Positions 25,180-31,987 of a DNA stretch of 41,968 bases are shown here, one piece after another. The DNA comes from Reyranella sp. GTDB taxonomy: Bacteria > Pseudomonadota > Alphaproteobacteria > Reyranellales > Reyranellaceae. The DNA lies in NCBI GenBank assembly GCA_030684475.1, contig JAUXWB010000180.1, positions 1 to 41,968 of the forward strand, read 5' to 3'. A program made the position numbers and the translations under genes. How positions within the stretch are numbered: the first letter of the stretch is position 1; each line of letters opens with the position of its first letter. Below the pieces are notes generated by a model that had not been told where the DNA came from, made no database searches, and saw nothing but the letters and a program-made list of their open reading frames with translations.

Positions 25180-25300
25180 CGTTCGGGCAGGCTTTGGCCC
25201 GCCGCCGACCGGCCCGCCCGAGGATCTCGCCGCGCACCTGCGCACCGATTCGGCCAAGTGGGAAAGATCATCAAGGAGCAGGGGATCAGTTCGAGTAGGG
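25180..25300 (+). pseudogene. Remnant of a Bug/TctC binding-protein gene
   Basis: A short coding relic just after the DUF1275 gene. In one frame it reads AGFGPPPTGPPEDLAAHLRT then DSAKW. One frame over it continues as GKIIKEQGISSS. This is the characteristic C terminus of tripartite tricarboxylate transporter (Bug/TctC) binding proteins (..PxPTGGTPE-FAAHLRAD-WGKIIKxxGI). The shift is explained by one missing G in the TGGG run near 25260. The rest of the gene (~280 residues) is absent, so it is a deletion remnant. Confidence 0.65.
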
Positions 25301-25363
25301 CGATCACGAGCCGCCTACTCGGCACTAGCCCAGGACGGCCGCGATCTTCCTTGCCACTGGTTT

Positions 25364-25864
25364 CTAGTCGGCCGTCGTGACAGTGCCCTTCGAATCGACC
25401 ATCAAGAGCACCGCGGTCTTGCCGCGCAGCGCTTTGGCATGCCAAACGCCGTTGTGTCCGCGAAGGATCTGCACATCCTTGTAGCCGTCGGCGTTGATGG
25501 CGGCCCGCGCGGCGCTCTCGTTCGATTCGTCACCCGTCGCAGAGTTCGCTGAAAGGCCACCTTCGGCCTTGGCGTAGGCGTCGCTTGTATCGTCGAGCGG
25601 CAGAGCCACCGGCTTGCGGAACCTTGCCTGCAGCGGCACAGGCGCCTGTCGGATGTCGACTGAAGCGTTGCGCAAGACAGGCGGGGGAGAAGGCTGGCCG
25701 ACGGGCTTGGCGAGGGGATCGGAAAGCAGCGCTTTGACGGGCAAAGGCTTTTCGGGAACCGACAGTTTCGCCGTGGGGGCTTGCGAGGTTGCCGTTAGAA
25801 GATGGGCGCTAGCGGCGCCGGTTACCAGAAGCGCTGCCGTCGCCAGAAGAATGCTGCGTTTCAT
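25364..25864 (-). CDS. Exported PepSY-like protein
   Basis: A 166-residue secreted protein. Residues 1-20 form a signal peptide (MKRSILLATAALLVTGAASA-HL). A Pro-rich linker (~25-75) follows. The C-terminal ~60 residues (INADGYKDVQILRGHNGVWH then AKALRGKTAVLLMVDSKGTV) resemble a PepSY-type alpha/beta domain in which GY.DV, a G-W-A and a D..G.V recur. Such domains modulate proteases or sense the envelope, but the specific function is unknown. ATG 25864 starts the signal peptide. The in-frame upstream start at 25918 would hide it. Confidence 0.72.
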   Translation of the reverse strand: MKRSILLATAALLVTGAASAHLLTATSQAPTAKLSVPEKPLPVKALLSDPLAKPVGQPSPPPVLRNASVDIRQAPVPLQARFRKPVALPLDDTSDAYAKAEGGLSANSATGDESNESAARAAINADGYKDVQILRGHNGVWHAKALRGKTAVLLMVDSKGTVTTAD

Positions 25865-26032
25865 GATCGCCTTCCAGGGACCAAGACATCTTGGCCACGT
25901 CGCAGTAACGCGGCACATGCCTAAAGGCTCCCCGCTGCCAGCGCGCGACCTGCCCGCAGCCTTTTCGCGTCAATGCCGGCATGAAAGCGTTGATCTCGCG
26001 GGCCCCTCCGCAACCTTCCAACTTTTCCGGCG

Positions 26033-26080
26033 TTGCCAGCGCAGGTTAATGCGGGAGCACTGGCAAAGGAGCGCTGGCAA
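26033..26080 (+). promoter_or_regulatory. Stem-loop overlapping a start codon
   Basis: TTGCCAGCGC (26033-26042) is exactly complementary to GCGCTGGCAA (26071-26080). The right arm ends on the A of the ATG of the 24-residue peptide, and the AAAGGAG ribosome site lies at the loop edge. A second shorter pairing (CTGGCAA, 26060-26066) competes for the same left arm. The structure could gate translation of the peptide. Confidence 0.4.
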
Positions 26081-26154
26081 TGAATTCGATCGTCTATCTC
26101 GTCGGCCTGGTCGTGATCGTGATGTTCATTCTGTCCTTCATCGGCCTGCGTTGA
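26080..26154 (+). CDS. 24-residue single-helix membrane peptide
   Basis: A very short gene, MNSIVYLVGLVVIVMFILSF then IGLR, stop at 26152. The peptide is essentially one transmembrane helix with a C-terminal Arg. It has an AAAGGAG ribosome site about nine bases upstream, and the sequence pattern recurs as a conserved tiny membrane protein in related bacteria, by recall. Function is unknown. It precedes the 26184 membrane-protein gene by 29 bases and may be cotranscribed. It is below normal gene-calling length. Confidence 0.6.
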   Translation: MNSIVYLVGLVVIVMFILSFIGLR

Positions 26155-26183
26155 GCTGAACAGAAAATCCCCAGAGGTCATCC

Positions 26184-27299
26184 ATGGCTACCATCGTCGA
26201 AGTGTCCGAAGGCGACGTCGCTGCGCGTCCTGCCCGCTTCTCCTACCTCGAATGGGGTCCCGTGATCGCCGGTGCCTTGGGCGCCGCGGCGATCTCCCTG
26301 GTGTTCTTCACCTTCGGCTCGGCGCTCGGCCTCTCGGTCGTGTCGCCCTATCCCTACGCCGGCATGTCGGTCACCCTCCTGCTGGTCCTGACGGCCCTGT
26401 TTGCCGCCGTGGTCCAGGTCGGCAGCTTCGCGGCCGGCGGTTACCTCGCCGGACGCATGCGCACCCCGTGGCTCGGCGGCGTCGAGTCGGAGCGACAGTT
26501 CCGCGACGGCAGTCACGGCTTCGCGGTATGGGCGGTGGGCATCCTGATCGGCGCCTGTATTGCCGTGGCCGGCGCCGGCATCGCGCTCAGGACAGCCGTC
26601 CAGACCACCGCGACCCTGTCGGCGGGCGCCATCGCCGGCGGTGGCGCGGCGATGGGGCCGGCAATTGCCGACCGCGTCTCGACCCAGCCTTCCGACGTGG
26701 CGATCGACCTGCTGCTGCGGCCGGCGCCCGGTCAGATGGCGCATGGTCAGATGGCGGCTCGACGTGCGCAAATGGCGCCGGCACCTGAGGCCCCGGCAGC
26801 CGCTGCACCAGCGACACCGCCCGCCGCCGGCACCACGCAAACCGAGACTGCCACCACGACCGACCCGAAGCCCACTGTTCCCGCGACCACCGGCGGCCCG
26901 ATGATGGGCGAGGGCATGCGTATGGAAATGCGCCGCACGCCGCGCGGCGAACTCCAGGCGCCGCTTGCGCGTGTGTTCACGACCAGCCTCGCCGGCGGCG
27001 GCACCCTGGCGCCGGCCGATCGCACCTATCTCGCCGAGGTCGTGGCACGGCAGACCGGCCTGCCTCAGGCCGAGGCCGAGAAGCGTGTCGATGAGGCATA
27101 CGCCGCCGCGCAGGATGCCGAGGCCAAGGCGCGTGCCGCCGCAGACAAGGCGCGCAAGATGACGGCCCTCGCGGCGTTCCTTGCGGCAGCTACCCTGGTG
27201 ATCGCTTGCGCGGCAGCCTGCGTCGGCGCAGCAGCCGGTGGTCGTCATCGCGACGAGCAGGTCGCTGCCCGGATGTTCGGCAACCGCCGCTTCTGGTAG
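26184..27299 (+). CDS. Membrane protein with Ala/Pro-rich central region
   Basis: A 371-residue inner-membrane protein. The N-terminal ~160 residues hold four hydrophobic helices beginning FSYLEWGPVIAGALGAAAIS, a pattern found in alphaproteobacterial proteins often labelled PhnA-like. A low-complexity region rich in Ala, Pro and Thr follows (~190-245). Then come a polar helical part (PQAEAEKRVDEAYAAAQDAE, coiled-coil-like) and a final helix (LAAFLAAATLVIACAAACVG) with a basic tail. The layout suggests a membrane anchor with an exposed stalk. Function is not known. ATG 26184 follows AGAGG. A strong hairpin terminator follows. Confidence 0.75.
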   Translation: MATIVEVSEGDVAARPARFSYLEWGPVIAGALGAAAISLVFFTFGSALGLSVVSPYPYAGMSVTLLLVLTALFAAVVQVGSFAAGGYLAGRMRTPWLGGVESERQFRDGSHGFAVWAVGILIGACIAVAGAGIALRTAVQTTATLSAGAIAGGGAAMGPAIADRVSTQPSDVAIDLLLRPAPGQMAHGQMAARRAQMAPAPEAPAAAAPATPPAAGTTQTETATTTDPKPTVPATTGGPMMGEGMRMEMRRTPRGELQAPLARVFTTSLAGGGTLAPADRTYLAEVVARQTGLPQAEAEKRVDEAYAAAQDAEAKARAAADKARKMTALAAFLAAATLVIACAAACVGAAAGGRHRDEQVAARMFGNRRFW

Positions 27300-27315
27300 C
27301 CGACGGATCCTGCAA

Positions 27316-27341
27316 CGCCCGGTCCCGTCAGGGACCGGGCG
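27316..27341 (+). terminator. Hairpin terminator after 26184 gene
   Basis: CGCCCGGTCCC (27316-27326) and GGGACCGGGCG (27331-27341) form a perfect 11-bp stem with a GTCA tetraloop 16 bases after the stop codon. The downstream bases (CTCCCCTGTGGTCTTTGG) are only moderately T-rich. Position and stability still make a transcription terminator the best reading. Confidence 0.65.
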
Positions 27342-27399
27342 CTCCCCTGTGGTCTTTGGGTGACCATGTCGCCATCCCCCGCGTCCCGCCGACCCATGA

Positions 27400-27423
27400 G
27401 CTAAGGGTGGGTGGCTAAGGGTG
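27400..27423. repeat. Short direct repeat
   Basis: GCTAAGGGTG occurs at 27400-27409 and again at 27414-27423, a 14-base period, about 50 bases upstream of the 27473 gene. It might be a regulator site or simple slippage duplication. Nothing else supports either. Confidence 0.3.
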
Positions 27424-27472
27424 AGGGTGTCGCCGCATGGAAACCATTCAAAGACATAAGGGAGGATCGTCG

Positions 27473-27862
27473 ATGATCTTGGGCTTTGCCGGTTTGCCTT
27501 CGCAGTCTGTCGGTCGGGGCGGGAAGCGCGCCGACATTCACCGGGCCTCCAGTACGCTCGAGTCGATGCGCTACTCGGTCGAGCAGAAGGCGGAGGTGCA
27601 CGCGACCCTGGAGGCGATCCTCGATCGTCTCGACGGGATGACACGGGGGCCGGATCCCTGGGAGGAGACGTGCCTGGTTCACGCCCTCAATTTCCTGGAA
27701 TCGGGCCTTTACGACCGCGCCCTCAAGGAACTGGATGAATGCGTCCTGCCGGCCGGCGAGCGATCGCCCTGGCGGGAGCAACAGATCAACAGGAACCCTC
27801 GACGCTACTCGGTGGGCCGCCTCCGGGCACGACTCGACGGTGTGAAGGCGGCGATCAGGTAG
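27473..27862 (+). CDS. Hypothetical helical protein
   Basis: A 129-residue soluble protein of unknown function. The central part (SVEQKAEVHATLEAILDRLD and CLVHALNFLESGLYDRALKE) is helical and TPR-like in flavour. The C-terminal 30 residues are basic (RRYSVGRLRARLDGVK). ATG 27473 is chosen because AAGGGAGG sits about seven bases upstream. An ATG at 27437 lacks a site. It is convergent with the DUF1801 gene, two bases apart. No family was recognised. Confidence 0.6.
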   Translation: MILGFAGLPSQSVGRGGKRADIHRASSTLESMRYSVEQKAEVHATLEAILDRLDGMTRGPDPWEETCLVHALNFLESGLYDRALKELDECVLPAGERSPWREQQINRNPRRYSVGRLRARLDGVKAAIR

Positions 27863-27864
27863 GA

Positions 27865-28278
27865 TCAAGGTCGAGCAGGAACCGCGGCCTTGGTCGGATC
27901 GCCGAGCGTCTTGTTGAGCGCGACCGCCTTGGCGGCGAGGCGGCGGGCGGTGAAGGCGTCGACGGTCGTGCCCTTGGCGATCTCCAGCGTCGCCATTTCG
28001 AACTTTCCGCCGGGTTTCAGCCGGGGCTCGATCAGGCGCAGGCGCTGGCCGCGCCAGAAGCTGAACAGCACGCGCTCTTCCTCGGCGCGGATCAGGAGCA
28101 CGGGGCCGCGCGCGAAATAGACGAGATGGCCCCACTTGATCGCCTCGTCCAGGGTCGCGGCCGAGCGAACGGCCGTGCGCAGCATCTCGACGCAGTCGCG
28201 GCGCCAGCCTCGGAGCGCGCTCACGTAGGAATCGGGGGTGGCGTCTGGAATGGCGGCAGGGGCGGTCTTCTTCATCAT
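27865..28278 (-). CDS. DUF1801-family protein
   Basis: A 137-residue protein of the DUF1801 (YdhG-like) family. Diagnostic elements are DEAIKWGHLVYFARGPVLLI and the later FSFWRGQRLRLIEPRLKPGGKF segment, which form the small alpha/beta fold of the family. Function is not established. The start at 28278 (or Met at 28275) lies nine bases after the previous gene's stop on the same strand, making it the last gene of a four-gene minus-strand run. Confidence 0.82.
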   Translation of the reverse strand: MMKKTAPAAIPDATPDSYVSALRGWRRDCVEMLRTAVRSAATLDEAIKWGHLVYFARGPVLLIRAEEERVLFSFWRGQRLRLIEPRLKPGGKFEMATLEIAKGTTVDAFTARRLAAKAVALNKTLGDPTKAAVPARP

Positions 28279-28287
28279 CGCCAGTCC

Positions 28288-29085
28288 CTACGACACAGTG
28301 AGCAGGTAGCGCGCCAGGATGCCGCCGCGCTGGGGCGGCAGCAGCGTGGGCGCTGCGTACAATTTGACGGTGACCGCGCAGCCTTCCGCGTCCGATGCGT
28401 TGGCGAGGGTGGCGAGCTTCGCGAAATCGGCGGCGGTGTAGCCCGCCTCCGTGAGCAGGGGCGACACCGCCTGGTCGGCGGTCTGCGGCGGCGCGGCCGG
28501 CCGCGCCTTGCCGTTGAGGTAGGCCTGTTCCTGCGCCACCAGGGCGCGCTTGAAGAGGGTGGCGCCGGCGCTGTCCAGGCGGGTCGGATCCTGAAGTCCC
28601 TCCAATCCGAATTTCTTGCACAGGGCTGCGTTGGTGATCTGCAGGTGCTTCACGAAGTCCAGCATGGCCTCGATGGCTTTGAGGGCGGTCGCGTCGTCGG
28701 CGCTCCTGAGGGCGGGAACGATCAGGTTCTGGCGCACCTCGGCACCCACGACGTAGGTGCGCAGCGGCCCGCTTTTCGTCGGGCTCCGTAGTTCGGCCTC
28801 GATGGCGTCGCGAAACCTGGCTTCCAGCGCGGGATTTTCCTTCAGCACCAGGCCGACCAGCGGCGCTTCGCGGACGACCCGCAGCGCCTGTTCGGTGGCC
28901 GTCGCGTTGTCCGACGACGCAAGATATCTCAGGCCGACGCTGGCCACGGCCGCCGACAGGCCGCCCGCGGCGACGATCGCCACGACCTGCAGGACCCGCC
29001 CCATGCCGGCCGGCTTCCGGCCGTGCAGGAAGGCGCCGACGCCGACGGCTGCAGCAACGCCGATGATTATGCCCCAGGTTTCCAT
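28288..29085 (-). CDS. Membrane-anchored protein of unknown function
   Basis: A 265-residue protein. An N-terminal pair of hydrophobic segments (WGIIIGVAAAVGVGAFLHG; VLQVVAIVAAGGLSAAVASV) anchors it. The rest is a helical domain probably facing the periplasm or cytoplasm (EQALRVVREAPLVGLVLKE; ATLFKRALVAQEQAYLNGKA). No family is recognised. It lies 22 bases after the 7-TM gene and nine before DUF1801, so the run is one transcription unit. Confidence 0.65.
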   Translation of the reverse strand: METWGIIIGVAAAVGVGAFLHGRKPAGMGRVLQVVAIVAAGGLSAAVASVGLRYLASSDNATATEQALRVVREAPLVGLVLKENPALEARFRDAIEAELRSPTKSGPLRTYVVGAEVRQNLIVPALRSADDATALKAIEAMLDFVKHLQITNAALCKKFGLEGLQDPTRLDSAGATLFKRALVAQEQAYLNGKARPAAPPQTADQAVSPLLTEAGYTAADFAKLATLANASDAEGCAVTVKLYAAPTLLPPQRGGILARYLLTVS

Positions 29086-29107
29086 CAGCCCCTCGTGCCC
29101 TCCGTGC

Positions 29108-29797
29108 CTAGGTGCCGTAGGGATCGCTCTGGCGGACGTACTGCCGTTCGGCGGCCATTAGGACCAGGCCGAAGGTCACCACCAGCACGCAGACGGTGCT
29201 GAAGTAGAGCCCGTAGCCCCAGGCGATGTCGGCGGTCTGCTGATCGACGATGTCAAACCAATCGAGGCCGAGCAGCGCCACGCGGATCAGGCGGGTGGCG
29301 GCAATGCCAGCAAGGGCCGCGGCGGCGATGCGGCGGCTCTGCAGGCCGTCCCGGCGGCCGCCGCGCCAAGTCTCCCAGGCCGTCGCCAGCGCGAGGCCGC
29401 CGACGAACAGCGAGAACACGAGCGACTGGGCGCGCAGCGCGGCGCCCATCTGCCAGCTCAAGGTGACCAGGAACACGAAACCGCAGGTGATGGCGGTGGC
29501 GACGATCGCCATGCGCAGCGGCGGCGCCTTGTCGCCGTTGAAGCGGCGCATGCTCACCCACATGGTGGCGAAGCTCGCGACGCAGAGCGCGTCGGCCATC
29601 ACGAAGACGACGGCCGAGGTCTCCGGTCCGCGCAAACTGAACAGCAGGGAGCCGATGCTGCTCAGTACCAGGGCGGCGGCCCAGCTGCGCAGCGCCACCA
29701 CGCTGCGGTAGCGATACCAGGCGAGCAGCGACACACCGGCGGCCACCAGGGTCGTGAAAACGTTGACGAGGTCGAGCGTGAGGGGGTGCAGATGCAT
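29108..29797 (-). CDS. Seven-helix membrane protein, sensor-like, no output domain
   Basis: A 229-residue polytopic membrane protein with about seven hydrophobic segments, starting LVNVFTTLVAAGVSLLAWYR and ending SVCVLVVTFGLVLMAAERQ. The arrangement resembles the N-terminal membrane sensor found in front of GGDEF diguanylate cyclases in Proteobacteria. Here the chain ends after the last helix (RQYVRQSDPYGT). It may be an orphan receptor or a truncated sensor. ATG 29797 is 13 bases after the NMT1-like gene's stop on the same strand. The longer in-frame start at 29917 would run into that gene. Confidence 0.65.
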   Translation of the reverse strand: MHLHPLTLDLVNVFTTLVAAGVSLLAWYRYRSVVALRSWAAALVLSSIGSLLFSLRGPETSAVVFVMADALCVASFATMWVSMRRFNGDKAPPLRMAIVATAITCGFVFLVTLSWQMGAALRAQSLVFSLFVGGLALATAWETWRGGRRDGLQSRRIAAAALAGIAATRLIRVALLGLDWFDIVDQQTADIAWGYGLYFSTVCVLVVTFGLVLMAAERQYVRQSDPYGT

Positions 29798-29810
29798 CGG
29801 CGCCGCCAGT

Positions 29811-30716
29811 CTACGCGCGCACGACTTCTTCGGCCATCGCGGTGTCGACGCAGGCCTCGAAGGCGATGTCGCGCGACAGCGCCCCCGACGCGCGCATCGC
29901 GGCGTGCAGGCGGTCAAACCCTTCGCGGCGGATGACCGGGTCGGGGCCCCAGAGGCCCAGCGCGCGGTAGCGATCGATGCAGGCGGCGAAGAGGGGCGTC
30001 GCGAGGTCGGGGAAGTAGCCCTTCAGGAGGCCGGCGATCTCGACGGCCGGTGTCCTGGCGAACCACTGCAGGGTGCGATGGATGGCCCGCGTCATGCGCC
30101 GCAGCTCGTCGGCGCGCCCGGCGAGGACATCGCGGCGCGTCACCAGGGTGGTGTAGGCGGTGAGGCCGCGGGTGGCGGCGGCGTTCCAGAGGTGGCCGGC
30201 GCCCGAGGCGATCAGCCGCTCGGCGTAGGGCTGGAACACCTGGATCGCGTCGAGCGAGCCCGCGGCAAGGGCCGCCTCGTTCTCGGCCATCGTCCTGTCG
30301 TCGATGCGGTCGAGCTTGGCCGGATCGACGCCGGCCTGGCGGAGATCGTTCGCGAGGCAAATCCAGGGCGTCGGCACTTCCGAGACGGTGGCGAAGCGGA
30401 TGCCCTTCAAGTCCGCGAAGCGGAAGTCGGGCCTGGGCCTGGCGCCGATGACGAAGAACGGATCGCGCGCCACGACATCGCAGAAGCAGACGAGATCGCA
30501 GCCGGGCTCCTGGTCGTGCAGCATCATGACGCGCAGCGGCCCGCCCCACATCACGTCGACCTCGCCGTCGCGCAGCACTTTGACGGCAGCACCGGGACTG
30601 GGCGAGGGGATCATCGCCACCTCGACGCCCGCGGCGGCAAAGGCGCCGGTCGCCTGGGTGGCATAGAAGGGTGCGTAGAACAGGGCGCGGAAATTCTCGG
30701 ACAGCCTGATCGTCAT
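29811..30716 (-). CDS. NMT1/THI5-like ABC substrate-binding protein
   Basis: A 301-residue periplasmic-binding-fold protein of the NMT1/THI5-like group (sulfonates, nitrate, thiamine precursors). Features are the N-terminal LFYAPFYATQATGAFAAAGV, DGEVDVMWGGPLRVMML, and FRFADLKGIRFATVSEVPTP. No signal peptide is visible: the chain starts MTIRLSENFRALFYAP, as in cytoplasmic Thi5-like proteins or those with a misassigned start. No ATPase or permease lies beside it, so the ligand is unknown. It is the first gene of the minus-strand run and divergent from the amidohydrolase. Confidence 0.78.
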   Translation of the reverse strand: MTIRLSENFRALFYAPFYATQATGAFAAAGVEVAMIPSPSPGAAVKVLRDGEVDVMWGGPLRVMMLHDQEPGCDLVCFCDVVARDPFFVIGARPRPDFRFADLKGIRFATVSEVPTPWICLANDLRQAGVDPAKLDRIDDRTMAENEAALAAGSLDAIQVFQPYAERLIASGAGHLWNAAATRGLTAYTTLVTRRDVLAGRADELRRMTRAIHRTLQWFARTPAVEIAGLLKGYFPDLATPLFAACIDRYRALGLWGPDPVIRREGFDRLHAAMRASGALSRDIAFEACVDTAMAEEVVRA

Positions 30717-30769
30717 GGCCTGCGACCTCTGCGGCTATGATAGCGTCATCAGGACCAAGGGAGGAATGA

Positions 30770-31819
30770 ATGGCAGCGCCAAAAGCAGCACAGGGAATCG
30801 CTCCGGGCTTTTTGCCGGTCCGGCCGGAGTGGCTGGCGCAGCATCATGAAGCGGCGCTCGAGCCCGGGCTGCCGATCGTCGATCCGCACCATCATCTCTG
30901 GGATCGTCCCGCCGACAGCTACCTGCTGCCGGACCTGATCGGCGATACCGGCAGCGGCCACAACATAGTGGCCACGGTGTTCGTCGAATGCCGGGCGATG
31001 TATCGCGCCGATGGCGAGGAGACGCGTCGCTCGCTGGGCGAGACCGAATTCGTGAACGGCATCGCGGCCATGAGTGCCAGCGGCGGCTACGGGGCGACCA
31101 GGGCCTGCCTCGGCATCGTCGGCAACGTCGACCTGCGCTTCGGCGATCGCGCCAAGGCAGCCCTCGAGGCCCACGTCGCGTTGGCCGGCGGCCGCTTCAA
31201 GGGCATCCGCAACGTCTCGCCCTGGCATGCGAGCGGCTTGCGCGCCAGTTCGGCCACGCCGCCCGAAGGCCTGCTGCGCGACGCGGAGTTTCGTCGCGGC
31301 TTCGCGGCGCTGGGCGCGCTTGGCCTCAGCTTCGATGCCTGGCTGCTACACACCCAGCTCGACGACCTGATCGATCTGGCGCGCGCCTTTCCCGGCACCA
31401 GCATCGTGCTCGACCATGTCGGCGGCCCGATCGGCATCGGCCCCTACGCGGGCCGTCGTGCGGAAGCCTTCGCCGAATGGAAGCCGAAACTGTTCGAGCT
31501 CGCGCGCTGCCCCAACGTCACGGTGAAGCTGGGCGGCCTCGGCATGCATCTGGGCGGCTTCGATTTTCCCGAACGGCCGAAGCCGCCGACCTCGGCCGAG
31601 CTGGCGGAGGCGTGGAAACCCTATATCGACACCTCGGTCGAGGCGTTTGGCGCGGAGCGGGCGATGTTCGAGAGCAACTTCCCGGTCGACAAGGGCATGT
31701 GCGGCTACGCCGTGCTGTGGAACGCTTTCAAGCGTCTGGCGGCGGGCTGCTCGCTCACGGAAAAGACGGCGCTGTTCAGCGGCACCGCGGCGCGGGTCTA
31801 CAAGCTGGCGCCGACGTAG
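30770..31819 (+). CDS. Amidohydrolase_2-family metal-dependent hydrolase
   Basis: A 349-residue TIM-barrel metal hydrolase of the amidohydrolase_2 family, whose members include 2-pyrone-4,6-dicarboxylate lactonase and decarboxylases. IVDPHHHLWD near residue 37 supplies metal ligands. VLDHVGGPIG (~210) and MFESNFPVDK (~303) carry the later His and Asp positions. ATG 30770 follows AAGGGAGGA. Its 3' 126 bases are repeated at 39385-39510, where they are fused to an ATPase gene. The substrate is unknown. It is divergent from the NMT1-like gene. Confidence 0.87.
   Translation: MAAPKAAQGIAPGFLPVRPEWLAQHHEAALEPGLPIVDPHHHLWDRPADSYLLPDLIGDTGSGHNIVATVFVECRAMYRADGEETRRSLGETEFVNGIAAMSASGGYGATRACLGIVGNVDLRFGDRAKAALEAHVALAGGRFKGIRNVSPWHASGLRASSATPPEGLLRDAEFRRGFAALGALGLSFDAWLLHTQLDDLIDLARAFPGTSIVLDHVGGPIGIGPYAGRRAEAFAEWKPKLFELARCPNVTVKLGGLGMHLGGFDFPERPKPPTSAELAEAWKPYIDTSVEAFGAERAMFESNFPVDKGMCGYAVLWNAFKRLAAGCSLTEKTALFSGTAARVYKLAPT
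31694..31819 (+). repeat. Direct repeat copy A (amidohydrolase 3' end)
   Basis: The last 126 bases of the intact amidohydrolase gene, from GGCATG to its TAG. The same sequence with roughly eight substitutions, mostly near the end, recurs in the same orientation at 39385-39510. The two copies bracket about 7.6 kb holding the large-protein operon and the decayed ABC transporter. Confidence 0.9.
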
Positions 31820-31898
31820 GACGCGATCCACAAAAGTGAAGGCGGCGATCACATTTTTCAGGGCGCCGCAGATATGCGTTGCAGTGCCATCGTCGATA

Positions 31899-31917
31899 CA
31901 GGCAAAGGCTTTGCCTG
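31899..31917. promoter_or_regulatory. Palindrome upstream of the large-protein operon
   Basis: CAGGCAAAG (31899-31907), one central G, then its complement CTTTGCCTG (31909-31917), a perfect odd palindrome. It lies about 70 bases before the preferred start of the 31988 gene and 80 after the amidohydrolase stop. It may be an operator for the operon. As RNA the one-base loop would open to about three bases, so a weak terminator is also possible. Confidence 0.4.
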
Positions 31918-31987
31918 GGCGGACAGTCGTGACATCGTTGTCAATGTCGCGGGAGCGCCGACCCCGCAGGATGGGGGGGGACGAACC

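Noticed and set aside
25292..25321. CGAGTAGG/CCTACTCG inverted repeat as terminator of the DUF1275 gene
   Set aside because: Only 8 bp with a 14-base loop, no T-run, and more than 120 bases past the stop.
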